This document shows positions 1-11,800 of a stretch of 64,000 bases of DNA, piece by piece. The notes beneath the pieces are model-generated. The model saw nothing but the letters and a program-made list of their open reading frames with translations. It made no database searches and was not told where the DNA came from. Origin of the DNA: Ancistrus triradiatus (Eukaryota > Chordata > Actinopteri > Siluriformes > Loricariidae); contig JAJAGP010000546.1 of the NCBI GenBank assembly GCA_025084515.1, positions 186,001 through 250,000 of the forward strand, given 5' to 3'. The translations under genes and the position numbers were made by a program. The first letter of the stretch is position 1, and the number at the start of each line of letters is the position of its first letter.

Positions 1-814
1 GTAGGGCATCTCGGACGACCTCTCTTGACCCTGTTGGTCCTCCCTCAGGACTTACTCTTGAGAAAGGTCACGGGCGAGCTGAAATGGGCTTTGCGCACCA
101 CACAAAACAAGCACTTAAGGAAGCATTCCCTGGTGCACCGGAGAGGATTTGTGTGTGGGAGTCATGCCCCACCTAACAGAAGAAATGGCAACTCCTGACC
201 CACGAGGCATGTAAAAGTGGCGGCTACCTGCCTCCCGTAGCACTTTGGACTGCCTTACATGGAATGGTGCTCAAGACGTGACGGGAACAGGGTCAGCAGT
301 GAATTAGAAGTCTCACACAACTGATGTTTGTATAGGTATTTTTTCTTTTTCTAGTCCTGCACACAAATCTTAATGCACACCTTATTTATATCTTAAGGTG
401 CTAAGAATGATTAAAAGGTACTTTTGCAATCACGGTGGATGCAAGTTGTCCCCCTTTCAGCCACATTCAGTCTCTACCCTGAGCTGTGCCAGAACTCCAG
501 GCAAGAACCCTGTACATTTAACTCAAAACCTTCACTGAACTGATACACAACAGTTTTGTTGTTGGACAGAGCAAGGTGTTGACGTGTGGTTACTCCCTAA
601 TTAGATTCGGAGCGAGAGAGGTGAGAAAGTGTGAATAAGACACAGAGAGGGAGAAAACAAAACATCTATACAAAGAGAGCTTTAACTCCGCTCCTGGGGG
701 ACGAGCCAAACCAAGGAGGGTCATGGTGTTACAGAACAATCATACAGTGAGGAGCGTATACACACACAGACACGCACACACACACACAAAAACACACACA
801 CGCAAACTGATGTA
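1..814. other. non-coding, unassigned
   Basis: I see no exon, RNA gene or mobile element end here. The only repeat is a CA-rich tract at about 763-806. If bbs9 continues downstream its next exon is not visible in this stretch. Confidence 0.5.
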
Positions 815-2283
815 CAGTGGCGTGAAAAAGTGTTTGCCCCCTTCCTGATTTCCTATGTTTTTGCACGTTTGAAAAAAAATCAAAACCTACATGGCCCTGT
901 GGGAAAAAGTGATTGCCCCCTAAACCTAATAATTGGTTGAGCCACCCTTAGCAGCAACAACTGCAAGTCAAGCGTTTGCAGTAAACTTGCAATGAGTCTC
1001 TTACAGCTTTGTGGAAGGGAATTTTTGGACCATCTTTGCAGGAATTGTTGTTTAATTCAGCCCACATAGGAGGGTTTTCCAGCATGAACGGCCTTTTTTT
1101 TAAGGTCATGCCACAGCATTTCAAATAGGATTCAGGTCAGGACTTTGACTAGGGCCACTCCAAAGTCTTCATTTTGTTTTTCCTCAGCCATTCAGAGGTG
1201 GACTTGCTGGTGTGTTTTGGATCATTGTCCTGCTGCAGGAACCCAAGTTTGTTTCAGCTTGAGGTCACCAACAGATGGCTGGGACATTCTCCTTCAGGAT
1301 TTTTGGTAGACAGCAGAATTTATTCCATTTATCACAGCAGGTCTTCCAGGTCCTGAAGCAGCAAAACAGCCCCAGACCATCACACTACCACCACCATATT
1401 TTACTGCTGCTATAATGTTCTTTTTCTGAAATGCTGTGTTACTTTTACACCAGATGTAATGGGACACACCTTCCAAAGAGTTCAACTTTTGTCTCGTCAG
1501 TCCACAGAATGTTTTCCAAAAAGTCTTGGGGATCATCAAGATGTGTTCTGGAAAAATTGAGACAAGCTTTAATGTTCTTTTTGCTCAGCAGTGGTTTTCG
1601 TCTTGGAACTCTGCCATGCAGGCCATTTTTGCAAAGTCTCTTTCTTATGGTGGAGGCATGAACACTGTCCTTATCTGAGGCAAGTGAGGCCTGCGGTTCT
1701 TTGGATGTTGTTCTGGGGTCTTTTGGATGAGTCGTAGCTGTGCTCTTGGGGTAATTTTGGTCGGCCGGCCACTCCTGGGAAGGTTCACCACTGTTCCATG
1801 TCTTCGCCATTTGTGGATAATGCCTCTCACTGTGGTTTTCTGGAGTCACAAAGCTTTAGAAATGGCTTTATAACCCTTTCCAGACTGATAGACCTCAATG
1901 ACTTTCTTTCTGAATTGTTCCTGAATTTCTTTGGATCTTGGCATGATGTGTAGCTTTTAAGGATCTTTTGGTGTCCTTCACTTTGTCAGGCAGGTTCCAT
2001 TTAAGTGATGTCCTGACTGAGAACAGGTGTGGCAATAATCAGGCCTGGGTGTGGCTAAAGACAGTGAACTCAGGTGTGATAAACCACAGATATCACTTTT
2101 TCACACAGGGCCATGTAGGTTGGATATTTTTCTCCCTTAATAATAAACACCTTCATTTAAAAACTGCATTTTGTGTTTACTTGTGTTGTCTTTGACTAAT
2201 ATTTAAATTGGTTTGATGTTCTGAAACACTTAAGTGTGACAAACATGCAAAAAAAAACAGGAAATCAGGAAGGGGGCAAAGAC
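815..2283 (-). mobile_element. Tc1-like element, family A copy 1
   Basis: The left end begins after TA at 813-814 with CAGTGGCGTGAAAAAGTGTT. The right end keeps the inner part of the inverted repeat (CAGGAAGGGGGCAAA) but loses the outermost bases. The body carries antisense transposase. The whole is about 1.47 kb, close to full-length for this type. Confidence 0.9.
925..1944 (-). pseudogene. Tc1-like transposase pseudogene (family A copy 1)
   Basis: Starting at the ATG near 1944 the minus strand reads a paired-type helix-turn-helix (GKGYKAISK, RGIIHKWRRHG, NLPRSGRPTKIT) and then DDE-domain pieces such as DETKVELFG and KYGGGSVMVWGCFAASG. The pieces fall in different frames (1830-1645, 1849-1445, 1539-1294) with stops, so it is dead. 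DD34E Tc1 transposases are normally about 340 residues in a single exon. Confidence 0.85.
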
Positions 2284-2364
2284 TGTAAATGTAAATTACT
2301 TCACAACTGCCAAAATCCAAGCAAATGAAGATTAAGGGCCTTGCTCAAGGGCCCAACTTGGTAG

Positions 2365-3229
2365 TAGCGGTGTGTGATATGCATCATCTACAATATTATC
2401 TTAATTGTTGTTTTAACAATGTGTGAACTGGAATTATCGGGTTTGTCACTCACATTTTTTAAAACAAAGTCAAAAACGCACTTTAAGAGTTCACAATTTC
2501 ATGGGTCATGTAGACGGGTAGGATAGACAAATGCACATGCACTGTACTAGTATCGGCACCACAAATGAAGCTAGCATTCTACCTAGAAACGCAACACTTA
2601 AGTTAAGAGTATACAAACTGGGGAAGAAAAAAAAAACACAAACACCACCAGCCTCGCAGTCTGTCATTATGTCATTAATTGCTTGATGTGGCTCTTCCCT
2701 GCTCACAGAGATAGTTTGGCTTTGAAAAGACAAATGAACCTGCAAACTACAGTACTCTGCAAAAGTCTTAGGCCACCATTAGATTAGACATACCATTGTT
2801 TTAGCAATATAATGGTGTCCAAAGACTTTTGCACAGTACTGTATGTCGGAAATCGTTTGTCATTAAAAAAACTCACAAATTAACTTTTCACCATCTGCGA
2901 ACTAACCACCATGCACAATACGAAGATTATGACAAACTCCGCAAGTCAGCTGTCCACGACAGGCTTAAAGGTACCAACACAAAAACACACTCAGCAAATC
3001 TTAGCAGAATCATTCAGCAAGAAAAGTGACTTACATCGAGAAAAGCAACTGGCGGCATGTTTTCCTTGTAATTAAATTTCCTTCAATGTCATTTCCATTG
3101 ATGTAATTAGTAAGCAAAAATGAATATCCTATTAACAAGAAGAAGCTAGTACAATTAACTATCTCCTAATGACCATCGCAAAATCCCTGAAAATACTGAG
3201 ATCACTTTTGTCAAGATCTCACACCCCTA
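2365..3229. mobile_element. non-autonomous hAT-like element with 8-bp TSD
   Basis: An 865-bp insert begins TAGCGGTGTGTGATAT and ends with the inverse of TAGGGGTGTGAGATCTT, flanked by a perfect 8-bp direct repeat CTTGGTAG (2357-2364 and 3230-3237). TAGGGGTGTG-type ends and 8-bp duplications are hallmarks of hAT transposons. No hAT transposase is visible, so it depended on a partner element. Confidence 0.8.
2750..2841. mobile_element. 92-bp palindromic Tc1/mariner MITE nested in the hAT element
   Basis: The arms CAGTACTCTGCAAAAGTCTT and AAGACTTTTGCACAGTACTG are inverted repeats, flanked on both sides by TA (2748-2749, 2842-2843), the mariner target duplication. There is only a short unique centre and no coding capacity. 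Confidence 0.75.
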
Positions 3230-3285
3230 CTTGGTAGTGCCGAGTCCTGAACCCTCAACCTTCTGGGTTCAACCCCTCACACGTA

Positions 3286-4563
3286 TTTTTCTTTATCCTG
3301 GCCAGGGTCAGGGGGACCCTCGGAGGCACAGCATGCCCATGAAAACATCGCAGGATAGTGGTTGTAGAGCCAGGGGATAATCTCTGACCAACCTCCCCTC
3401 CATCAGACAGAGCCATAGGCAAGGCCGTGCTCAAACCCGGATCTCTGCAGTGGTGCTTTATTAGACAGCTGCACTGCCTGAGCACTGTTCCCAGGTATTG
3501 TTAGCAAACGAACTATGTTAACAGGCTAAGAACGTACCTAAACTTCAAAACTACGATAAAATGTGACCAAGAAACTGCAGAATCTTTGTTCGGCTCCTCA
3601 GCTAAGCTTGCAGTCAAACGCTGATCATTTGAATCAATGGTGATTAAGAAACAAGCTTGTTCAATCGTCCACAAAGTTATGACATCATCACCAGAGAGAG
3701 AGATAAAGCTGAAGAAACAACGGCCTTTAACCTGCATCGCTGATCAAAGGGTTCCGGCGCTGGGTGTATGTTGGTTCAGATGCTGACTCAAGTCCTCGCA
3801 CACACGGACCACGTAACCTGTTAATCTGGTTTTGACTTTCCGGCCTTTGATCTGTCGCTTCTGTCATAGGTCTGATAAAGAACACTGACGTGAGAGGAAG
3901 GAACGATATCAGAGTCCCGCTGCATCCGGTGGAGTGATGGAACCCAGCGCTCATATCTGCACCCGCTTTACATGATTAAACCATTTGATCCAGGTTGTAA
4001 TGATTTAACCTGGATGCATGTCTGAAGCTATGATTTGTAACCCAGACAGAGAGAGAGAGCGCGAGAGGAGAGCAAGAGACAGGGAGCTAGTGAATGGGCT
4101 GACCCACACAGCGCCCATCCGCAGAAAACAGAGGGCGCAGACGGTAAGCATACCCCTGGGCGCAAGTCCATTGCAAGGTCACTTCTATTTTATACTTGAT
4201 TTAACTATTTGTTCACTGCTGTACCTCTTTGGGCCTCGAGTCTCGCTCTCTACCCACCACTTCAGGGAATTGGGTTCAAGTCATGGCAGCACTTCTGGAC
4301 AGGCTAGGCATCACATGCAGGCACAATTGGCTTTCTAAGGTAGAAAAAGCTGGTCTGGGGATCAACAGAGACTTGTACCCAGCTGAGATAGACTGGCATT
4401 CTGTCCAGTGTACACTTACACCTGTGCCCTGGGTTCTCATAGGATAGGCACCAGATGTGGTTTGGGTGCAGTGTGCTGATATACTGTGTTTATCTGTCCT
4501 CCTTCAATGGACAAATGTTAGCGTCACACAGAATTGGTTATTATTTCTAAAAAACTAAACGGA
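3286..4563. other. non-coding, repeat scraps
   Basis: 3290-3485 has a weak repeat-like block (CTGGCCAGGGTCAGGGGG, CTGCAGTGGTGC). A GA-rich tract lies at 4048-4080 and a repeat scrap (TGTGCCCTGGGTTCTCATAG) near 4425. No gene is seen. Confidence 0.4.
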
Positions 4564-5283
4564 CAGTGGTGTGAAAAAGTGTTTGCCCCCTCCTGATTTC
4601 CTATTTTTTGTATGTTTGTCACACTCAAGTGTTTCGGAACATCAAACCAGTTTAAATATTAGTCAAAGACAACACAAGTAAACACACAATGCAATTTTTA
4701 AATGAAGATGTTTATTATTAAGGGAATTCTGTAACTCTGCCATGCCATTTGCCCAGTCTCTTTCTTATGGTGGAGGCATGAACACTGACCTTAATTGAGG
4801 CAAGTGAGGCCTGTAGTGCTTTGGATGTTGTTGTGGGGTTTTTTATGACCTCTTGGATGAGTCATCACTGCGCTCTTGGGGTAATTTTGGTCGGCCAGCC
4901 CTCCTGGGAAGGTTCAACACTGTTCCATGTCTTCTCCATTTGTGGATAATGGCTCTCACTGTGGTTCTCTGGAGTCCCAAAGCTTTAGAAACGGCTTTAT
5001 AATCCTTTCCAGACTGATCTCAATGACTTTCTTTCTCAATTGTTCCTGAATTTCTTTGGATCTCGGCATGATGTGTAGCTTTTAAGGATCTTTTGGTGTC
5101 CTTCACTTTGTCAGGCAGGTCCTATTTAAGTGATGTCCTGATTCAGTGAACTCAGGTGTGAAACCATAGTTAAGTTATGTTTTAACGGCTGGGGATCACT
5201 TTTTCCGGACAGTTAAATGTGACAAACATGCAAAAAAAAAAAACGAAAATCAGGAAGGGGGCAAACACCTTTTCACACCAGTG
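4564..5283 (-). mobile_element. Tc1-like element, family A copy 2, internally deleted
   Basis: Ends CAGTGGTGTGAAAAAGTGTT and its inverse (TTTTCACACCAGTG) bound 720 bp, with TA after the right end. Only the N-terminal helix-turn-helix part of an antisense transposase remains (about 4735-5070, SGRP region around 4880-4920); the DDE domain is deleted. Confidence 0.85.
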
Positions 5284-5297
5284 TATACACTCACCGG

Positions 5298-5655
5298 GCA
5301 GGGGTGGGTATTGGAAAGGACTTCACAATACGATACGATTATAATCACCATACATTGCGGTACGATGCATATTGCAATACACAGCTATATTCCACATAGT
5401 TCCGTGAAAATATAAAAACAGCTGAAACACAAGTTACACTGTACAGTCTGAGTCGGCTGAATATATCACATTCAACGGACAAATTGAGTGACAACACTGT
5501 ACTGCAAAATCAACAAGAGCAGAGTTTGTAGTCCCATTAAAAATGTCTCCAACAATGAGATATTTTGAGCTGAAAATCGATGTGGTATATTGTGAAAAAT
5601 AAATATTGTGAAAAATAAATATTGTGATATATCGCCGTATCGATTTTTTAACACA
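5298..5655. mobile_element. hAT-like degenerate repeat
   Basis: It begins GGGTGGGTATTGGAAAGG followed by ACAATACGATACGATT, and ends in ATATCGCCGTATCGATTTTTT, a pattern common in teleost hAT-type MITEs. It carries an imperfect internal duplication of ATTGTGAAAAATAAAT around 5586-5620. No clear target duplication was found. Confidence 0.45.
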
Positions 5656-5666
5656 GTTCTACTCAA

Positions 5667-6560
5667 AAGCCACTATTTTAGGTACACCTGTTCAACTGCA
5701 TGTTAAAGCCTGTTAACTCAAATATATGAAAATACCAGATTGTTGATGCCACAGGTCAGGGGAAAATATCCAGACTGGTTGAAGCTGTTAGAAAAGCAAC
5801 AGTAACTCAAATAACCACTTGTTACGACTGAGATATGCAGAAGAGCATCCCTAAATGCACAACACATCAAACCTTGAAGCAGACTGGCTACAGCAGCAGA
5901 AGACCAGAAGCTAAGCATAAGCCATGACCAGTAAACTTAGGCTACAACACATTGGCTGACCAAAACTGGACAAAAGAAGGTTGGAAGAACCTGAAAGAAG
6001 TGTGACTGTGACTGTGGTGGCTTAGAGGTTAGGGTACTGGACTATGAACCAGAGGGTCCAGGGTTCAAATCCCGCCTCTGCCAAGCTGCCACTGTTGTGT
6101 CCTTGAGCAAGGCCCTTAACCCACAATTGCTTGGATTGTAAGACTGTATCAGTTGTAAGTCGCTCTGGATAAGGGCGTCTGCTAAATGCTGTAAAAGTAA
6201 TTGGAAGAATTTCTGCTGTGACATTCAGATGGCAGGGTCGGAAATTGGCATGAAAACATCGATCCATCCTGCCTTGTATCAATGGTTCTGGCTGCTGGTG
6301 GTGTAATGGTGTGGGGGAGATTTTCTTGGCACGCTTCAATATCATTTCTTGAACATGACAGAGTTCACTGTACTCAAATGGCCGCCACAGTCATCAGATC
6401 TCAATTCAATAGAGCACCTTTGGGATGTGGTGGAACAGGAGATTTGCATCACTGATCTGCAGCTGACAAATCTGCAGCAACTTCATGAGGCTATGATGCC
6501 AATATGTTAACAGCACATTGTTGTATCTATGCCACAAATAATTAAGTCAGTTCTGAGGTC
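5667..6560 (+). mobile_element. Tc1-like element, family D copy 1, interrupted by a SINE
   Basis: It begins AAGCCACTATTTTAGGTACA (the family's GGCCACTTTATTAGGTACACC end) and includes sense transposase remnants such as SSDLNSIEHLWDVVEQEI around 6380-6450 and a GGVMVW-like stretch near 6300-6320. Stops and frameshifts make it dead. A SINE splits it at about 5990-6200. Confidence 0.75.
5990..6200 (+). mobile_element. tRNA-derived SINE inserted in family D element
   Basis: It has a tRNA-like head with an A-box-like GGCTTAGAGGTTAGGGT, a B box GGGTTCAAATCCC (6059-6071), and the tail CTGGATAAGGGCGTCTGCTA and AATGCTGTAAAAG. Direct repeats TTGGAAGAA at 5981-5989 and 6201-6209 flank it and look like its target duplication. 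It is SINE-type, not a functional tRNA gene. Confidence 0.8.
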
Positions 6561-6639
6561 AAAAACGTTATAAGTATGAATGTAATGGTGATATATGTAA
6601 GTTATTACAATATTAGAGCGAAAAGACAAGTTTATTGAA

Positions 6640-7765
6640 GAAAACTGCACAACTGAAAGGCTCTAGTACCTTTTTGGGCCACCTCTAATCTGGATACAAG
6701 ATGAGATTAGGTTGGCATTGGAGGCAAACAGCTTCCATATGGTAACCTGTGGCATATTTTTTTCCACAGATGTTGCAGTTGGGCCAGTAGATCCTGCCCA
6801 CTCGTAAGCTGCCGAACCTGGCATCCCAACTGGTCTCCGAAATGCTCAATTGGCAATAAATCGGGTCAGGCCAAGTAAGTGTTGCAATCAAGTAGACTGT
6901 CCTGGTAAATCTTGCTGTGTGTGGGTGAGGATTATCCTGCTGAAAAATGCCAGTTAGAAGCCCTGCCATGAGAGGTAACACGTGGCCACAGGATGTCCTG
7001 TATATATCGCAGATCTGTTAGTGCCCCTCGGATCACTACTAGGGGTGACCACCTGTGGTATGCGACGACTCCCCAGATCATCAAACCAGCAGTTGGGGCA
7101 GCATGTGCCAGTGCTCGAACCTGACCATCGGATCCCCAATTAGAACCTGGGTATGTCACTAAAGACGATACAGTTCCAGTCAGTAGCAGTCCAGTTTTCT
7201 CGTTCATGACACCACTGCAAACGAAGGCAATGGTGGCTGATTGTCAATGGCAGGACACCTAATGGGCGCCATGACAACAAATTTCCTTCTGGTCCGAGCA
7301 GAGACAGGGGTGTGTAGTGAAAGTGCCACCTGTGTCTGGATGGCAAATGTGGGAGCTGCTCGTGCTTGTCGGTGGATCAAACAATCCTCTCTACTGGTGG
7401 TCTGTCTGGACCGTCCGGAACCTGTTCACCTCATGTTCTCACTGCTCCCAACACCTCCTAACATCTAGATTAGAACTGACTAGATGGTGGGAAATTCAAA
7501 TGAACATCCTGCTTTCTCTGCAGGCACCCCCTGAGGCATCTCTCTCCAAGTGGTACACTTCCCAAAAGTAGCATCTGAGAGCGTTTTTACAGGGCAGCGG
7601 GTGAAGCACTGTTACGCCCTCTTGTAGCAAGTCCCAGGGTTTAATCAGACCACACCTGTAATCATTTACATATCTGCCTGAGGTAGAGCTGCATGCTGAG
7701 TTTTGCAGCAATCGGACACTTCCATCTGGCTGCATTGTTTTCTTGGTCACAGTGTATATATAGAT
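6640..7765 (-). mobile_element. Tc1-like transposon remnant (separate family)
   Basis: The minus strand holds broken DDE transposase pieces: RENWTATDWN around 7150-7210, GLMIWGVVAYH near 7050-7090, a GIFQQDNPHPHTARFT stretch near 6900-6955, and a frameshifted SPDLSPIEH-like stretch around 6830-6860. Reading frame changes at least twice. Element ends are not clear, so the boundaries are approximate. Confidence 0.75.
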
Positions 7766-8773
7766 ATTACTCATATCTAAATATAAAGTAAAGATTTATA
7801 CATGTAGCTTTAATCAGCCAGGCATATTTGGAACATTGTATTGTTCTAGAAGATGTATGAACATCATCATCATCAAAACCCTTTATGCCAACGCAAGGCA
7901 GAGGCTGAAAAATGGACTTCTGCAATAGGAGAAGACTGAAATGATCAGAGCAGCATGGAGTTGGGTGGAAAAAAAAAAACTGTCAGTTTCCCAGGGGAGA
8001 AGAAAACAAACCGGACATGACTAATCCCAAAGCAACTAAAATCACAAGTAGCTCCTCTAAAAAGGAAAGGAACCTGGAACCTGGATTAAAGATCAGGTCA
8101 CATTGCTTAATATGATATCAGATACTTAGGTAGTAACATTTTAAAAGGTTTTATGTTAAGGCAAAAATCAAAACCAGACCAAAACAAATCCACTTAATCA
8201 TTAAATACATTAAAAAAGCTTTTAAAGAGTAAGGATGACATCACAAAGCTGTGTTCTGATCAGGTAGCAGCTTATCTTTAGTCCTTTCACCTCTCCTTCT
8301 CGTCTGTTTAATGTCTTTAATGAAAGGCCACTCTCTGACTCAAGCTTGTGGTAAGGTAAAAATTGTTATTTTTGGACTCATCAGGGTCTGCACTCGTACG
8401 TTTTTTAGTACGTTTAATTTTTAAGTGCTTTCATACCACATGAAATTTTCGCTGGTGCACTACACATCCAAGTCAAACACATCCAACACAGCAGCTAATC
8501 ATCAGAAGGGAAACTCTTTTGAATAAACCTGTCCAATCATCAGTCACGGCTTGACTGAGTTAGTTATTCAAAATAAATACATACTTTTAGTAGGTAAATT
8601 TTATTAAACAGCCAGTGTAAGGGCTCGGCATGGCTGGTTTATGTGGGACACAGCTACGCTCTTCCATTCGATCGGCAGTCTATTTTTTAGTGAACAGCTG
8701 AATAGAAACTGTGAATCATAAAGGTCATGCAGCAGCAATGTGACTGAAATATAAGAAAAATAAAGAGACGTAC
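7766..8773. other. non-coding, unassigned
   Basis: AT-rich sequence downstream of the last visible bbs9 exon. No conserved protein segment or element end is recognised. Confidence 0.5.
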
Positions 8774-8881
8774 CAAGAGAGTGATGTCGAATACAAACTG
8801 GTCCTGAGATACAGCCAGAGGCGGCTGCACACACACACTCATCTTTGGATTCTGTACAGCAAAGCGACTGCTCACCTTAAC
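8774..8881 (-). CDS. bbs9: bbs9 coding exon 12
   Basis: The acceptor is CTTTTTTTCAG and the donor GTACGT. The exon reads VKVSSRFAVQNPKMSVCVQP then PLAVSQDQFVFDITLL, matching the start of the beta-sandwich domain after the propeller. It is the last bbs9 exon I can find. Positions 1-8773 showed no continuation, so the next exon is probably beyond the window or too short to see. Confidence 0.92.
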
Positions 8882-11800
8882 CTGAAAAAAGAAAGACTTT
8901 TTATTATACGTCATACATGCTTACATTATAAACATTATATCTTTCTATTCATGTTTTAACCCCATTTTTCCTGGTGGGGCAACGCACTGAATACTCACTG
9001 AACACTTAAAGAAGGGCTGTCCAAGCGTTTTTCAAAAGTCATGGATTCAAACCTCCATGACTTGAATCCAGCTCTCATTACTGGTGAGCTAGCAAACTGC
9101 TGCTGTGCCATTCCCAGTGTCTTAATGGTGGAATTACATTTGGTAATATAAAGGGCACAGTGCTGCACTACCAGCTGTACCCAGGGATTACTGGGATGGG
9201 CTCTTAAACCTTCAAGGCCCTGACCAGAACAAGCAGGAATCAAACACAGCGTGGGCCATGTTTTTATCTCTATGAAAAGTAGAAGTACTGGCTTTGAGTT
9301 TAAGGTTAGGTGGGGAAATAATAGTATTTAGCTACAATAATACACACATTAATGGACACTCCCTTTAATGATGGTAATAGTTTGTGTCTACCTTGACTGT
9401 AACTGAAGGAACGGCCATGCCATTGATCTCTGGATGAGAGCTTCCTACAGAGAAAAAATCACAATTAGAAATCATGATATCACATACATTTGTTTTCTGT
9501 TTCTCAATTTCAATACATTGTTCAATAAATTATGAGGTACTCAAAACTTTTATTATAAAACAGTCCTTTTGTTTAATGGGTTTGCCCAACAGTAGGTTAA
9601 TGTAAAGTATTTTAAGCATGTTTTTAAGGTAGGCTATGCCAAAGATACAGTGTTGTGAAAAAGTGTTTGCTCCCTTCCTGATTTCAACAACACAAAACAC
9701 AAAATGCAGTTTTTTTTTTTAAATGAAGGTGTTTATTATTAAGGGAGAAAAAAATCCAAACCTACATGGCCCTGTGTCAAAAGTGATTGCCCCCTCTTGA
9801 TAAAACATAACTTCACTATGGTTTATCCACACCTGAGTTCACTGTCTCTAGCCACACCCAGGCTGATTATTGCCACACTTAATTAGGACCTGCCTGACGA
9901 AGAGTGAAGGACACCAAAAAGATCCTTAAAAGCTACACATGCCGAGATCCAAAATAATTCAGGAACAATTGAGAGAAAGAAAGTCATTGATTGAGATCTA
10001 TCAGTCTGGAAAGGGTTATATAAAGCCATTTCTGAAGCTTTGGGACTCCAGCGAACCACAGTGAGAAGCCCATTATCCACAAACGGCGAAGACATGGAAA
10101 CAGTGGTGAACCTTCCCAGGAGTGACCAGTCAACCAAAATTACTTCAAGAGTGCAGCAACGGACTCATCCAAAAGACCCCCCCACAACAACATCCAAAAG
10201 AACTGCAGGCCTCACTTGCCTCAGATAAGGTCAGTGTTCATGCCTCCACCATAAGAAACAGACTGGGCAAAAATAGGCCGCATGGCAGAGTTCAAGACGA
10301 AAACCACTGCTGAGCAAAAAGAACATTAAAGCTTGTCTCAATTTTTCCAGAACACATCTTGATGATCCCCAAGACTTTTTTGGAAAACACATTCTGTGGA
10401 CTGACGAGACAAAAGTTGAAACTCTTTGGAAGTGTGTCCCATTACATCTGGTGTTAAAAGTAAACACAGTATTTCAGAAAAGAAAACATTATAGACAACA
10501 GTAAAATATGGTGGTGGTAGTGTCATGGTCTGGGGCTGTTTTTGCTGCTTCATGACCTGGAAGACTTGCTGTGATAAATGGGAACTTGAATTCTGCTGTC
10601 CAACAAAAAATCCTGAAGGAGAATGTCTGGCCATCTGTTGGTGACCTCAAGCTGAAACAAACTTGGGTTCTGCAGCAGGACAATGATCCAAAACACACCA
10701 GCAAGTCCACCTCTGAATGGCTGAAGAAAAACAAAATGAAGACTTTGGAGTGGCCTAGTCAAGGTCCTGAGCTGAATCCTATTGAGATGCTGTGGCATGA
10801 CCTTAAAAAGGCCGTTCATGCTGGAAAACCCTCCTATGTGGCTGAATAACAACAATTCTGCAAAAATGAGTGGCCAAAATTCCTCCACAACGCTGATTAT
10901 CGCAAATGCTTGGTTGCAGTTGTTGCTGATAAGGGTGGCCCAACCAGTTATTAGGTTTAGGGGGCAATCACTTTTTCACACAGGGCCATGTATGTGTGTA
11001 AAATTTAAAATGTATGTGTGTAAAAGTGTAAAAGTGAGAGATACCGAAACGTCATCCAGACTGGAAGACACAATGGCTGTCACAGTCACATCATCGTCAG
11101 CTTCAGTTTTGGGGACGATATCTGCGAGGAAGACAGAGGGCAATTTTGGCTCAATATTTAAAAGAACTTTCTGGAAACAGTTGCCAAGCTTATCATATGT
11201 AATCACTGGAAATGGGTGCCTTAAGTAGTCTGTCAACTTTGAGAAATACTGCATTCTCACAAACCAAAAGCAATCCAGCTTTAAAAAACTGAACAATTCA
11301 AGAGGGTTTAAAAATGCAGTACTCTCTACAAGACTGAAGCACATTTAAAAACTATCATGTTTCGCTGCACCCTATCCTTGGAGGACACAGGGTGCAAGTG
11401 TACTCGGGACAGGACACCAGTCCATCACAGGGGTGGGTAAATGACTTACTTCACTTGGACCCGGCCAACAATACCTGCATGAAATACCTGAACCAAAGGG
11501 AAAACACAGCTGGGACTGCGGTTAGCATATTAGATCGCTGCACCACCCAAGTGCATAACAAAAAAGAAAAAGATTCACTATAAAAAGCAGTATACAGTAT
11601 TTACCACATTAAACCTACCTGCTCTGTTTATTAATATGGACTTGGATTTAAGTCTACAAATAAATCAGCTTTTAATCTCCAAGTGTGTCCTAACCCTGGT
11701 CCCTCCATCCTCACACAGCACCAGACAGTATCAACACATGGTTCAAACTGTCTGGATATGAACCACACTGATTTATGTGGCAGACACTCCCTAACACTGC

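Larger units (their letters stand above)
2284..3285 (-). mobile_element. tRNA-related SINE, split by a hAT insertion
   Basis: The segment 2284-2364 (AAGGGCCTTGCTCAAGGGCC, then CTTGGTAG) resumes at 3230 with CTTGGTAG, then CCTGAACCCTCAACCTTC and GGTTCAA. In a teleost SINE in reverse orientation these parts are contiguous. The gap is filled by the hAT element at 2365-3229. Confidence 0.7.

Noticed and set aside
3513..3954. Minus-strand frames as further bbs9 exons
   Set aside because: No match to the expected next segment of BBS9 and no suitable splice borders.
6012..6100. Possible tRNA gene with A and B boxes
   Set aside because: The sequence continues into a SINE body and tail, recurs at 29278, 39148 and 51166, and lacks a full cloverleaf.
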